From positions 806,001-870,000 of the forward strand of contig NZ_CP108476.1 of the NCBI RefSeq assembly GCF_036226465.1: a DNA stretch of 64,000 nt. Reading direction: 5' to 3'. Under the pieces are notes generated by a model. The model saw only the letters and a program-made list of their open reading frames with translations, did not search any database and was not told the DNA's origin. The translations under genes and the position numbers were made by a program. This DNA comes from Kitasatospora sp. NBC_01250 (lineage in GTDB: Bacteria > Actinomycetota > Actinomycetes > Streptomycetales > Streptomycetaceae). Shown here piece after piece: positions 15,401-24,451 of the stretch (positions within the stretch are counted from its first letter, which is position 1; every line of letters begins with the position of its first letter).

Positions 15401-18400
15401 TTGTAGCCGTAGGTGAGTTGGGTGCCCGTCGCCGGGTCGTTGACCGACTGCAGACGCCCGGCCGAGTCGTAGCCGTAGCCGGTGGTCCCGGCCGCGTCCG
15501 TCCGGGAGGTCAGCTGCCCCGCGCCGTTGTAGGCGAAGGAGGACGCCCCGGCCGAACCCGAGGCCGTCAGCATCGAGCCGCGGTCGTTGTAGGTGAACGC
15601 CTCGTTCGTCGCCGTCTGGTAGTCCGGGTTGCCCATGGTGCCGGCGACAGCCGTGCCGGCGGTCAGCACCCGGCCCGCGTTGTCGTAGGTGAACGAGCGC
15701 GACGCCGTCGCCGCCTCCGCGCCGGTGCCCGATGCCGAGAGCAGCTGGTCGAGCTTGTCGTAGCCGAAGGACAGCGACACTCCGCCCGGCAGCGTCTGGG
15801 AGGTCGCCCGCCCGTCCGCGTCGTAGGCGTAGGTCGTGGTGGAGTCCGAGGCCGCGGTGTAGACGGCCGTGGCCGGCTCCTGCTCCGAGGCCAGCTGCCC
15901 CCGCGGCGTGTACGTGTACAGCCACGAGTTGTTGCGCCCGTCGGTGTACCGGGTGCGCTGGCCCGCCGCGTCATAGCCGAACGACGTGGTGATCGACGAG
16001 GTCGCCGAGACCGGCTGGACCTCCTGCGTCACCATGTTGCTCGCGTCGTAGGTCAGCTGCGAGGTGTGGCCGTTGGCGTCCGTGACCGCGGTCGCGTTGC
16101 CGTTGCCGTCGTAGACCGCGGAGGTCTGCGTCAGCAGGTTGTTGTTGGCGTCGAACTGCTTGTGGTCGGCCGGCAGGCCGGCCGCCGTGTAGTCGGTCCA
16201 GCCGTACGTTCCGTCGGCCGCCGTCGTCTTGTAGGGGCGACCCTCGAAGTCGTAGGCGGACGTGGTGGTGTTGTTCGCGGCGTCGGTGACGCTGGTCTGC
16301 TCGCCGAGCCGGTTGTAGCCGTAGGAGGTGCTCACCCCGGTGGCACTGGTCTGCGAGGAGAGGAAGGCGCCGTACGGATTGCCGGGCGTCACCGCGTAGG
16401 ACTGGGTGCTGGTGAGCGTCTGGGTGGACGGGTACCGCTCCAGCTGTGTGCCGGTGACGGTACGGCCCAGCCAGTCGTAGGTGGCCTGGGTGACCGCGCC
16501 GGTCCCGTCGGTCACCGACAGCTTCTCGCCATTGGTGTCGTAGACGCTGTGCACCGTGCTGTTGTCCGCCGCCGTGACCTGGGCCACGTCGCCGAGCTGG
16601 GTGTACTGGACCTGCGTGGTCTCCCCGCCGGGGCGGGTGGTGGACAGCACGTTGCCTTCGGCGTCGTACGTCCAGCTGCTCTGCCCGCCCACCGGGCTGG
16701 TCGCACCCGGCGGCGTGTAGTTCGGCAGGGTCTGGGAGACCTTCTGGCCGTCGGCGTCGTAGGCGGTGGTGGTCTCGTTCCCGTTCGGGTCGAGCTCCTC
16801 CACGGCCTCACCGAAGGTGTTGAAGCCGCTGGTGGTCACCGGGTGGGCGGTCACCGAGGTGCCGCCGACCGCCTCCACGGGCACGGCCGGGGCCGTGGTG
16901 ACCGCGAGGTTGCCCGCCTCGTCGTAGGTGTACTGCGTGGTGTTGCCGTTCGGGTCGGTGACCGAGGCCGGCATGCCGCGCTTGTCGTAGGTCCAGTTCG
17001 TGGTCTGGGTGTTGGACGACCCGACAGTGCCGCCGTTGCGGCCGTTGGTGTAGAGCGTCTGGGCCTCGGTGGCACTGACCGCTCGCTGGTAGACCTGGAC
17101 GTTCGAGACCTGGCCGTTGGCGATGTCGAACGTGCCGTTGTTCGGCGTCTTGGAGGCGCCGATGGTCAGCCCGCCGGTACCGCTCCACGGACTCGGGTTG
17201 TTCCCGGTCGCGGCCAGCGAGCCGTTGACGTACAGGCTCATCGTGCCGGTCGACGAGTCGAAGGTGCCGACCAGGTGCGTCCACGTGTTCAGCGCGGCCG
17301 AGGACGTGTGCGCCGAGTAGTACGCGCTGGGGCTCGTCGCGTCCGAGCTGTTCGCGATGAACGCCCAGCCGCCGAACGCCTTGGAGTACTGGAGGTAGAA
17401 CGACGGGACGTTGGTGCCCGCCTGGGTGACGAAGGAGTGGTAGGCGGTGTTGTCGGCGAGGTTCACCCACGCGGAAACGGTGTACGACGACGCGGTGTTG
17501 AGCACCGGACCGTTGGTGGAGATGGTGCCACCGCTGCCGTCGAAGTTGGCGGCTCCGCCGGACCAGGTGACCTTGCCCGAGGCCGCGGCGGAGTAGCCGT
17601 TGCCGGAGGCGTCGGTCACCGTGCTGCCCGAGGTCTGGTTCAGCGGCCACCAGCCCGCGGGGTGACCGGAGGAGTCACCGTAGAGCGTCTGCGACGTCGG
17701 GTTGCCCATCGGGTCGTAGGTGCTGCTGGTGGTGCGGTCGTAGCCCGAGGAGTCGGTCTGCCGCGAGGTGGCCACCAGGTCGTCCGGGGTGTAGGAGACC
17801 TGGGTGACCCGGTCGGCCCCGGTCGGATCCATGGTGGTGCTCGTCACCCGGGAGGCGGCGTCCACCTGGTACTGCGTCACCGTGGCGCCGTTGTTGGACG
17901 TCTTCTGGGTCAGGTTGCCCACGGCGTCGTAGGTGTTGGACTCCAGCTGGAAGGAGTTCTTGCCGGTCGAGTCCGTCTTGGTGGTCGTGGCCAGCAGGCC
18001 GTTGTCGGTGTAGGTGTAGGAGGTGGTGTTGCCCATCGAGTCCGTGATCGAGGCCAGGCGGCCCGCCGGGTCGTAGGCGCGGGAGGACTCCACCAGGTTG
18101 GTCGCGGCCGAGGGGTTGACCGGGTCACCGGTGTACCCGTTCAGGGTCTGCGTCAGCAGGTGGCCGTTCGAGTCGTACTGGTAGGTGGTGGTGACGTTGG
18201 TCGGGCCGACCTCCTTGACCTTCTCGCCCATCGCGTCGTACGCGTACGTCGTGGTGCCGCCGTTGGTGGCACCGGAGACGTTGCCGTTCGCGTCGGTGCG
18301 CGACTGCACGTGGTCGTACGCGTCGTACACGCTGGTCTCGGTGCGCGGGGCGTCACCACCGGTGGTGTCCGCGACGGTCTGCGAAGTGACGTCGCCGTCG

Positions 18401-21400
18401 TAGTCGAAGACCGTGCTGACCTGGGAGGTGTGCACCGCTCCGGTGACCCGGTCGGTGAGCGCGGGGTTGACCTCCTGCGTCACCTGGCCGTCACCGTCGT
18501 AGACGTACGAGGTCTGCAGGCCGTTCGGGTAGGTGTCCGAGACCACGGACTTGGTCAGCACCCGGCCCAGTGCGTCGTAGGTGTACTTGGTGACCAGGCC
18601 GTTCGGGTTCGTGGTGGAGGCCACGTCGCCGTTGTGGAAGTAGGAGACCTGGTTGACCGCGCCGCCGGGCGAAGTGGTCGACATCGGCAGGCCCTTGGGC
18701 ACGTTGCCGCTGTCCGCCGCCGGGTAGGTGGCGGTGCCGTCCGCGTACACCGTGCTGGTGGTGCGACCGCTCGGGAAGCCGGGCACCGCCGGGGTGGTGA
18801 CGCCCAGCTCGTTGCCGGACCCGTCATAGCTGAACGACGTCAGGTAGGTGTTGTCCGTCGCGGAGGCCGAACGGCCGTCCCGCGAGGTCAGCATGATGTC
18901 GTTGCGCGGGTCCGCCGTGGTCAGCTGTGCGGTGGTGTCGTCCGGGTAGTAGGTGAAGTACTGGGTCGCGCAGGTGTTGGTCTGCTGGTTCTGGCAGCTG
19001 GTGACGGAGACGGCGTTGCCGCGCGGGTCGTGACCGGTACGGCTCATCACGCCGTTCGGGTCGGTGACCGTGCTCTGGAAGCCGCCGGAGTCGTAGCCGT
19101 AGCTGACGGTGTTCCCCAGGCCGTCGGTCTGGGACAGCGCCCGGTTCCCGTTGACCACGTCGAACCGGGTGGTCTCCATGGTGTTCTTCGGGTCGGTGAC
19201 CACGACCGTCTTCACCGGCAGCAGACCGGTCGAGTTCTTGCCGGCCGCGAAGTGGTTCGCGTCGTCCTGTGCGGACAGCGCGGTGGTGTGGAAGGCGACC
19301 TCGGCGATGGAGCCGGGGAAGTAGCCCAGGGTGTTGGTCGGGTGGTTCGGCCAGCCGCCGCCGCTCTCACCGGCACCGATGTAGGTGTAGTTGGTGGCGT
19401 CGCCGAGCAGGTTGGCGGTGGTGCTGCCGACCTTCGTCCCGTCCAGGTACAGCGCCTGGCCGCCGGTGGCCTGCGCGGCGAGCAGCACGTGGTGCCACTT
19501 GCCGTCGTTGACGCCGCTCGGCGAGTTCATCTCGCCGCCGGTGCCGTTGGTGTCCCAGAACTTGCCGTACAGCTTGCCGTCGGTGCCGACGTACAGGGCG
19601 GGCGTCCAGTTGCCGCCGGTGGGGTTGCCACCGGTCAGCGTCTGGCCCATCTGGTCGTACAGCACACCGCCGGCGGTGTTGCCCGCGGGCATGTCGAACC
19701 ACATCTCGACCGAGCCGGGCGAGGTGCTCACCCGGTCGGTGGCGGGCAGTTGGACGAAGGAGGAGCTGCCGTTGAACGAGGCCGCGGTGTTGTCCGAGAA
19801 CGGCCCGGCGGCGCCGAGGGTGACGCTGCTGTACGTGGCCGTGCCGCCGCGCACCTCGTCGGTGGCCGAGGCCGAGCCGGCCGGGTCGCCGAGGCGCCAG
19901 TAGTCCTTCGGGGCGTTGCCCAGCACCGCGCCGCGGTAGGTCCGGGAGGAGCCGGCCACCGTCGGGGCGCCGACCTTCCAGACGCCACCGTTCTCGTCCG
20001 TCACCTGGGTGACCGCGGTGGTCGCCGGGTCGTAGCCGACGCCGACGAGCGCCTTGCCGGACGGACGGGTGACGCTGCTCAGCAGGCTGGCCGGGTGGGT
20101 GCCGTACTGGTAGAGCGAGTTGACGTCGGCCGACACCAACGGGCGGTTGTACCAGGCCACGTCGGCGATTGAGCCGTTGAAGTAGCTGACCGTGGCGTTG
20201 CCGGTGTTGGGCTGGTCCGGCCAGCTGCCGCCGAGGTAGCCGGCGCCGATGTAGTTGTAGGGCTGGTTGGCGCCGAAGGCCACCGCGCTCTGGATGGAGA
20301 CGGTGCCCGACAGCGTCCCGACCCGGTTGTTGTCCAGGAACAGGGTCTGCGCGTTGCCGGCGGCCGACATCACGATGTGGTGCCACTTGCCGTCGGTGAC
20401 CGCCGCGCTGCTGGTCAGCGGGGCGACGCCGCCGCTGTACCAGAACTCGGCGTTCAGCTTGCCGTCCGCGCCGACGTAGATCGACGGCGTGTAGTAGCCG
20501 GAGGTGCTGCCCGCGGAGATCGGCGTGGAGGTGTAGGAGTACAGCACGCCGGGGCCGGCCGAGGTCTTGAACCACAGCGACAGCGCACCGGAGTTGGTGG
20601 CGTTGCCGGTGTTGTTGGGCAGTGCCACGGAGGAGGAGCTGCCGTTGAAGCCGGCCACCGTCGCGGTGGAGCCGGCCAGCGGGCCGCCCGTCTGGCCGAG
20701 CGTCACGTTGCTGTACGTGGCGTTGCTGTTGCCCTCGTTGGCCAGGACGGCGTCAGTGGCCGTGCTGCCGGAGGCCTCCGACAGCGGCCAGTAGTTCTGT
20801 GCGCCCAGGTCCATCGTTGCGTTCTGGTACTGCGAGCCGGAGCCGTAGCCGTAGCTGGCGCAGTGCACCGCGTCGGTGGGCCGGCACAGCGAGGTGAGCT
20901 GGTCGCCGGTGTAGGTGTACGTCCAGGTCAGCGCACCCGAGCTGCCGAGCGGGTCGGTGGCGACGGTGGCCACGTGGGCGGCGTTCGCACCGCTCGGGGT
21001 CGCCCAGGTCAGGTGCAGGGCACGCCCGGAGACCTGGGAGGTCATGGTGGTGACCTGGCTGCCGGACCAGGTGTACGTGATGGCCCGGTTGTTGGCGTCG
21101 GCGATGGACGACACGCCGTAGCCGCCGGAGCCCAGCGACTGGGTGTAGGTGTAGACGGTGTCGTTCTTGTCGGTGAGCGTGTAGCCGCCGGTCACCGACT
21201 TGAGGGTGGCGAAGCGGCCGGCGGGCGGGCTGAAGCTCCCGTCGCCGTTCCTGCCGAAGCCGACCTGCGAGCCGTCGGGGTAGGTGACGACGACGCCGGT
21301 CAGCGCGCCCGAGGTGTTGTACTGCTCGGTGGCGCGGGAGTCGAAGACGCTCGACCAGCCGGCGCCGAAGGCACCGGTGTAGCGCGGGTCACGGGAGTTG

Positions 21401-23499
21401 TAGTCGCGCACCACCTCCAGCGGCGGGCCCGCGGTGGAGACGTCGGCGTCGGTGTCCGAGGTGGTGTAGTTGCCGATCGACGCGTCGAAGCCGTGCTCAC
21501 TGCTGTTCTGCGACAGGCTGGAGGTGATCAGCGGCTGCGGCACCTGGATGTTCAGCGCGTACAGGCCGTTCGACGGCGACCAGGTGGAGGCGTCGTAGGA
21601 CCGCACCTGCCAGTAGTAGGTCTTGCCCCAGGACAGCTTGCCCGCCGGGACGACCCAGTCACCGGTGGAGATCTGGCCCGAGTCGGCGACCGTGGCGTTG
21701 GTGTTGTCGTAGACCGTGAAGTCGTACTTCAGCGTGCTGCTGGCACCGGTCGAGTTCGCACCGGCCGACCAGGCGGTGAGCTCGGGGGTGGTGGTGTAGG
21801 CGGCCGCGTTGTTGTTGGGGTACTGCTCGTACACCTGCGGGCCGGCGTTGCCGGTGTAGGTGACCTGCATGTACGGGCCCTTGTTCGGGTCCATGAAGGA
21901 GCCGAACTTCTTCCAGTGCAGCGCGTCGTTGGTGGCGGCGTAGACCGCCAGGCCGAAGTCCGGGGTGGTCCCGTTCATCCAGCCCTGCAGCGCCGAGGTG
22001 GAGAGCGGGACCTGTACCCAGTCACCGACGGCGGGGTTCGCCGAGGTGTTGGTGCAGGCGTTGTGGAGCGTCGGCGCGGCGTTGCCGATCGAGGCGCCGA
22101 AGCTGGGGCCGGGGTAGGCGGACACCTGGCTCGGCGTCCAGGCCTGGGTCACCTGCGCGACGTCGAGCCGCGCGGGAGCGCCGCAGTAGGAGGACCAGGT
22201 GTCGAACAGGTTCAGCGTGGCCGAGGTGACCGTGACGCCCGAGCCGTCCCAGCTCTGGTCCCAGTGGTTGATGAAGGCGTTGGCCTTGGTGGTGCCGGAG
22301 TCGTAGGAGCCGATCTTCAGGAACTGCTCGTACGAGTGGTCGCCGGTGTTGCCGTCCTCCGCGTAGGCGGTGGTCCAGCCGTCGGTGACGGTCGGGTCGA
22401 CGGTGACCGGGAACTGACGGTCCGGGCTGTGCAGCCAGTTCGCGTCGAGGGTCACCTGCAGCGCGGGGCCGCCGGCGGTGCTGACCAGCTGGTAGCGCAC
22501 GGCGTTGGTGCTCGCCGCATCGCCCGAGCGCGGGTCGACCTTGGAGTCCCAGGCGTAGGCCTGCGGGATCTGCTCGACGGTCTTGCCGCCGGCATCCGTC
22601 AGCGCGATGGAGCCGTCCGCCTGCTGGTGCGGCGTCAGGCCGTCCAGCGTCAGCGGGAAGGTCCAGGAGTTGCCCGCCTGCGCCGAGCGCAGCACGATCG
22701 ACTCCTTGAGGCCGGTCGGCGTCGTGGTCAGCGTCAGGTCGGTGCCGGGCAGGATCTCCGGGTAGCTGACGTCCGAGCCGTCCGCGGTGCCCGCGACCGG
22801 GGCCGCGCCCTGGAGCCCGTAGCTCAGCGCGTGGCCGCCGGCGACCTTGAAGGAGGCGAGGGAGGAGTCGGCCGCCTTGGCGGCGAAGTCCACCGCGAGG
22901 GAGTTGGCCTTCTCGTGGTAGCGGCCGTCACCGGCCGCGCCGTCCACGCTGGTGTCGATCTTCTGCCAAGTGCCGTTGGCGTCCTGGTAGTTGATCGGGC
23001 TCTGGGAGATGTCGCGGGTGACGGAACCGTCGGCGTTGTCGAAGGCGTCCGTGGTCCGGGAGGACTTGGCCGCGTCCCGCTTGCTGGTCTGCGCGTTGTA
23101 CCCGGTCCGGGTGGCGCTGGCGCCCTGCGCGGTCCGGTGCTGGTAGGGCGCGTAGTCGTCGAGCTGGTCCGGGGCCTTGCCCGGCGCGTGGCCCGCCCCG
23201 CCAGGCGCGCGGGTCGAACCGGCGTCCGCGCGGTGGTCACGGCCGGCGGCCGAGCCGCCGATCTGCCGGGGTGTGGGCCCCCAGTGCTCCTGCGGCGGGC
23301 CGTCGAACCAGCCCATCATATCGGCCCAGCCGGGCAGGCTCAGAGCCGGGAAGCCGCGTTCGGCGGCTCCGGCGGTGGCTATACCGCCATTGGTGGCGAG
23401 TGTCACGACCAGCATGACTGTCAGCAGTCTGACCAGAGGGCGGAATCGTCGTCTCTTCCTGGGCAGGGAGAGACGACGTACCGCGACCCGCGTACGCAT
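12421..23499 (-). CDS. Giant secreted RHS/YD-repeat polymorphic toxin with LamG domains, Hint pretoxin domain and nuclease-like tip
   Basis: 3692 residues from an ATG. A long Arg-rich signal peptide (RRLSLPRKRRRFRPLVRLL, then a hydrophobic core ending near GIATAGAAE, about residue 48) predicts export. Domains follow: a DNRLRE-like beta domain (about 365-550), an Fn3-like segment (550-650), YD repeats from about 690, three LamG/concanavalin-like insertions (about 895-1115, 1186-1410, 1947-2153), more YD repeats and the RHS core (about 2980-3022, ending ADNPLSAGDPSG). A His/Tyr-rich helical region (3035-3180), a Hint domain opening with Ser-Cys (about 3308) and closing VLVHNC (about 3544), and a 148-residue tip complete it. 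The tip contains DGGPDADGFITEAKW, a D...E-x-K pattern of PD-(D/E)XK nucleases. By family knowledge the RHS shell encapsulates the toxin and Hint may release it. Delivered-toxin function is inferred. Confidence 0.9.
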   Translation of the reverse strand: MRTRVAVRRLSLPRKRRRFRPLVRLLTVMLVVTLATNGGIATAGAAERGFPALSLPGWADMMGWFDGPPQEHWGPTPRQIGGSAAGRDHRADAGSTRAPGGAGHAPGKAPDQLDDYAPYQHRTAQGASATRTGYNAQTSKRDAAKSSRTTDAFDNADGSVTRDISQSPINYQDANGTWQKIDTSVDGAAGDGRYHEKANSLAVDFAAKAADSSLASFKVAGGHALSYGLQGAAPVAGTADGSDVSYPEILPGTDLTLTTTPTGLKESIVLRSAQAGNSWTFPLTLDGLTPHQQADGSIALTDAGGKTVEQIPQAYAWDSKVDPRSGDAASTNAVRYQLVSTAGGPALQVTLDANWLHSPDRQFPVTVDPTVTDGWTTAYAEDGNTGDHSYEQFLKIGSYDSGTTKANAFINHWDQSWDGSGVTVTSATLNLFDTWSSYCGAPARLDVAQVTQAWTPSQVSAYPGPSFGASIGNAAPTLHNACTNTSANPAVGDWVQVPLSTSALQGWMNGTTPDFGLAVYAATNDALHWKKFGSFMDPNKGPYMQVTYTGNAGPQVYEQYPNNNAAAYTTTPELTAWSAGANSTGASSTLKYDFTVYDNTNATVADSGQISTGDWVVPAGKLSWGKTYYWQVRSYDASTWSPSNGLYALNIQVPQPLITSSLSQNSSEHGFDASIGNYTTSDTDADVSTAGPPLEVVRDYNSRDPRYTGAFGAGWSSVFDSRATEQYNTSGALTGVVVTYPDGSQVGFGRNGDGSFSPPAGRFATLKSVTGGYTLTDKNDTVYTYTQSLGSGGYGVSSIADANNRAITYTWSGSQVTTMTSQVSGRALHLTWATPSGANAAHVATVATDPLGSSGALTWTYTYTGDQLTSLCRPTDAVHCASYGYGSGSQYQNATMDLGAQNYWPLSEASGSTATDAVLANEGNSNATYSNVTLGQTGGPLAGSTATVAGFNGSSSSVALPNNTGNATNSGALSLWFKTSAGPGVLYSYTSTPISAGSTSGYYTPSIYVGADGKLNAEFWYSGGVAPLTSSAAVTDGKWHHIVMSAAGNAQTLFLDNNRVGTLSGTVSIQSAVAFGANQPYNYIGAGYLGGSWPDQPNTGNATVSYFNGSIADVAWYNRPLVSADVNSLYQYGTHPASLLSSVTRPSGKALVGVGYDPATTAVTQVTDENGGVWKVGAPTVAGSSRTYRGAVLGNAPKDYWRLGDPAGSASATDEVRGGTATYSSVTLGAAGPFSDNTAASFNGSSSFVQLPATDRVSTSPGSVEMWFDMPAGNTAGGVLYDQMGQTLTGGNPTGGNWTPALYVGTDGKLYGKFWDTNGTGGEMNSPSGVNDGKWHHVLLAAQATGGQALYLDGTKVGSTTANLLGDATNYTYIGAGESGGGWPNHPTNTLGYFPGSIAEVAFHTTALSAQDDANHFAAGKNSTGLLPVKTVVVTDPKNTMETTRFDVVNGNRALSQTDGLGNTVSYGYDSGGFQSTVTDPNGVMSRTGHDPRGNAVSVTSCQNQQTNTCATQYFTYYPDDTTAQLTTADPRNDIMLTSRDGRSASATDNTYLTSFSYDGSGNELGVTTPAVPGFPSGRTTSTVYADGTATYPAADSGNVPKGLPMSTTSPGGAVNQVSYFHNGDVASTTNPNGLVTKYTYDALGRVLTKSVVSDTYPNGLQTSYVYDGDGQVTQEVNPALTDRVTGAVHTSQVSTVFDYDGDVTSQTVADTTGGDAPRTETSVYDAYDHVQSRTDANGNVSGATNGGTTTYAYDAMGEKVKEVGPTNVTTTYQYDSNGHLLTQTLNGYTGDPVNPSAATNLVESSRAYDPAGRLASITDSMGNTTSYTYTDNGLLATTTKTDSTGKNSFQLESNTYDAVGNLTQKTSNNGATVTQYQVDAASRVTSTTMDPTGADRVTQVSYTPDDLVATSRQTDSSGYDRTTSSTYDPMGNPTSQTLYGDSSGHPAGWWPLNQTSGSTVTDASGNGYSAAASGKVTWSGGAANFDGSGGTISTNGPVLNTASSYTVSAWVNLADNTAYHSFVTQAGTNVPSFYLQYSKAFGGWAFIANSSDATSPSAYYSAHTSSAALNTWTHLVGTFDSSTGTMSLYVNGSLAATGNNPSPWSGTGGLTIGASKTPNNGTFDIANGQVSNVQVYQRAVSATEAQTLYTNGRNGGTVGSSNTQTTNWTYDKRGMPASVTDPNGNTTQYTYDEAGNLAVTTAPAVPVEAVGGTSVTAHPVTTSGFNTFGEAVEELDPNGNETTTAYDADGQKVSQTLPNYTPPGATSPVGGQSSWTYDAEGNVLSTTRPGGETTQVQYTQLGDVAQVTAADNSTVHSVYDTNGEKLSVTDGTGAVTQATYDWLGRTVTGTQLERYPSTQTLTSTQSYAVTPGNPYGAFLSSQTSATGVSTSYGYNRLGEQTSVTDAANNTTTSAYDFEGRPYKTTAADGTYGWTDYTAAGLPADHKQFDANNNLLTQTSAVYDGNGNATAVTDANGHTSQLTYDASNMVTQEVQPVSATSSITTSFGYDAAGQRTRYTDGRNNSWLYTYTPRGQLASEQEPATAVYTAASDSTTTYAYDADGRATSQTLPGGVSLSFGYDKLDQLLSASGTGAEAATASRSFTYDNAGRVLTAGTAVAGTMGNPDYQTATNEAFTYNDRGSMLTASGSAGASSFAYNGAGQLTSRTDAAGTTGYGYDSAGRLQSVNDPATGTQLTYGYNNLNQVSSISYGTLGDVRTYGYDNLHRLSSDTLAKGTTTLASIAYGYDNNNNLTSKNTAGVAGAANNTYTYDWANRLTSWNNGTTNTPYAYDASGNRIQSGSNVFTYDARDQLTSDGVHTYTYAARGTMTHDITAAGSTAMSSDAYGQQVVAGTQSYTHDATGRNITDTTLGGGATRTFQYSGVGNVIASDGDYTYTYDDGDSLVGMNNAGATSTSTGQLAMLDQHNDVVGTFAPTATTLATSATYDPLGSVVSGSNLAGHLGFQSGWTENSTNLVGTASRWYNPRTGEFLNKDTVSLNAVPNSAAANLFAYVADNPLSAGDPSGNCWGPAVFCKVGHAIAHDVSSGYHEAASAVSSGYHAVSSAVSSGYHAVSSGVSYVAHATASAARSAYHHVSDAYHRAYHYVQQVHRYAVRTVRRVYHAAVHVVKQAYHVVKQAAKRVVHAASKAVGVAYRATRTAYHATVSAAKTAAKFVKHHAAAITSFVVSTAVFAGCEAVTAGVGTIGCAAAAGAAGNLVNQGFKCAQKGGSACSVSAFGKTAVEGAVEGAAGGALGELGGAVLGKVAPKAMEAVGGLFGKGATSAADSATEDVTAQAAHEAEAQGAKSAADSCLTHSFTGATPVLMANGTTKRIDQIKIGDQITNGVPGKDGTQSHTVTNVIVTTTDHDFADVTVTPLHPGTTTKETATPTRTTEAVPAKATVGSLSTKLRHRAGLTLAASIAAATSLLGLNPQPATAATPAAQTVSSASTSSTTESTDTTDPAIAAGGGTLHTTFHHPFYDETRSAFVDAQDLHAGDVLQTPTGTAQVTDVHLFHANTTTYDLTIGDLHTYFVEAGDTPVLVHNCDPVLQGRYKISEAQKRSNVGFRYQEHVTGTDEEQWWQHNGQLIKVDGGPDADGFITEAKWTGNDHPNAWGKSLYNPSHSRTVFNEDTTVDQARRLLGLNSALGGSGVRYAVSNAGGAAFYRAVFREWFPEEMESGALRVFHVSAAGMK

Positions 23500-23620
23500 G
23501 AAACAACCCCAAAGTCTCGGCCATTGGCCAACTCTTAGAAAAAAATCATGCGGAGTTGATCACGTTCTTTTTATTGTGGTCAAACATGCTTGCAAAATCG
23601 GGCAAAGCAGTGAAAAGGCG
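23500..23620 (-). promoter_or_regulatory. AT-rich leader/promoter region of the RHS toxin gene
   Basis: The 121 bases upstream of the toxin start are strikingly AT-rich for this window, with runs of A and T around 23537-23545 and 23569-23577, and include a TTGGCCA-centred palindrome (TTGGCCAA, 23524-23531). I expect the toxin promoter here and possible silencing by an Lsr2-type nucleoid protein, but no exact promoter can be fixed. Confidence 0.4.
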
Positions 23621-24169
23621 TCAGTTCGCCACGAGATGTGCCAGTTCGGCAGCCACCTGGGTGCGGGCGTCGGCGGGGGTCGCCACGGGGAGGGCCTTCG
23701 TGTTGGCGGGGGCGGCGGCAGGGGTGGCTTGTGCGCTGCCGGTGCTCTGGCCGCTGTCGAGGAGCAGGAACTGGACCTTCGGGAACTTCTGGGCATCCTG
23801 CACCGCGGACTGCACCTCGGCGTCGCCGCTCACCACCACGACCTGGCAGCCGCCCACCGCGAGCGAGGCCAGGTACGGCGCGGCGTTGCCCGCCGTGTCC
23901 TGGCCGGCCACCGAGAGGTAGCGCACCTGGACGTGCGTGCGGCCCGACGCGTCCTCGAGCCCCGCCCAGGCCTGCGCCGACCGCGGATCCGCGAGCCCCT
24001 GCGACGGTGTGAGCAGGCACGCCTGGCTCGGCTTGTACACCTGCGCCCTGACGGGCTGTGGCGCCGCGGACTTGTGCCGGGGCTGCCAGAGGGCCACGGC
24101 GCCGGCCGCCACCACCAGAGCGAGCACGGCCGCTCCCGCCCACCAGAGACGCCGTCCGAATCGACGCAT
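23621..24169 (-). CDS. Membrane-anchored BMP/Med-like protein, short
   Basis: 182 residues starting at the ATG preceded by AGAGGA. One N-terminal membrane anchor (RRLWWAGAAVLALVVAAGAV, residues 7-26) precedes an extracytoplasmic domain. That domain has the start of a BMP-type periplasmic-binding fold: QACLLTPSQGLADPRSAQAW resembles the ACLLTDxGG...SAWxGL opening of BMP/Med proteins. Later GGCQVVVVSGDAEVQSAVQDA and FPKVQFLLLDSG correspond to the strand that carries the ligand-contact region. Full BMP lipoproteins are about 330-360 residues, so only one lobe is present here, as in Med-like actinobacterial proteins. A regulatory or sensory role is possible, and the ligand is unknown. It lies upstream of and in the same direction as the RHS gene, 121 bases away. 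Confidence 0.7.
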   Translation of the reverse strand: MRRFGRRLWWAGAAVLALVVAAGAVALWQPRHKSAAPQPVRAQVYKPSQACLLTPSQGLADPRSAQAWAGLEDASGRTHVQVRYLSVAGQDTAGNAAPYLASLAVGGCQVVVVSGDAEVQSAVQDAQKFPKVQFLLLDSGQSTGSAQATPAAAPANTKALPVATPADARTQVAAELAHLVAN

Positions 24170-24451
24170 GTCGCATCCTCTTTCACCCGAGTTCACGCCG
24201 GCGGCGATCCGCGCCGGTCATCAGCCGTGGCAGCATAGGCGCACCTCGGGGCGATGCCGCAGCGCGGCCCCGCGAAGGCCGCGCTGTCCGGCCGCGGCCG
24301 GTCTCCGCTGGTCAGAGCCCCGATCGACGAGCTATCGTCAACCGGCCCCGCCCGCGCGGCCGCCGATCCGACCAGGGCCGGCGCCGGGTCACACCCTTCC
24401 CTCGAAGCCCCTTCGGACGGGGAGAAGCCTCTCTTTGGACAGGAGCGAGCT

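Noticed and set aside
12634..20172. Very long open frame (over 2500 codons) on the plus strand opposite the RHS toxin gene
   Set aside because: Its translation is a low-complexity Gly/Val/Arg-rich sequence without domains. It arises because codons such as GTN/GAC on the minus strand read as stop-free in reverse at high GC. The minus-strand frame has signal peptide, LamG, RHS, Hint and toxin domains.
14440..21450. Regularly repeated motifs that could suggest a CRISPR or tandem-repeat array
   Set aside because: They are degenerate YD/RHS protein repeats (YxYDxxGR type) in one continuous reading frame; there are no identical direct repeats with unique spacers.
23524..23531. TTGGCCAA palindrome upstream of the RHS gene as a specific operator
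   Set aside because: Too short to assign; kept only as part of the AT-rich promoter region.
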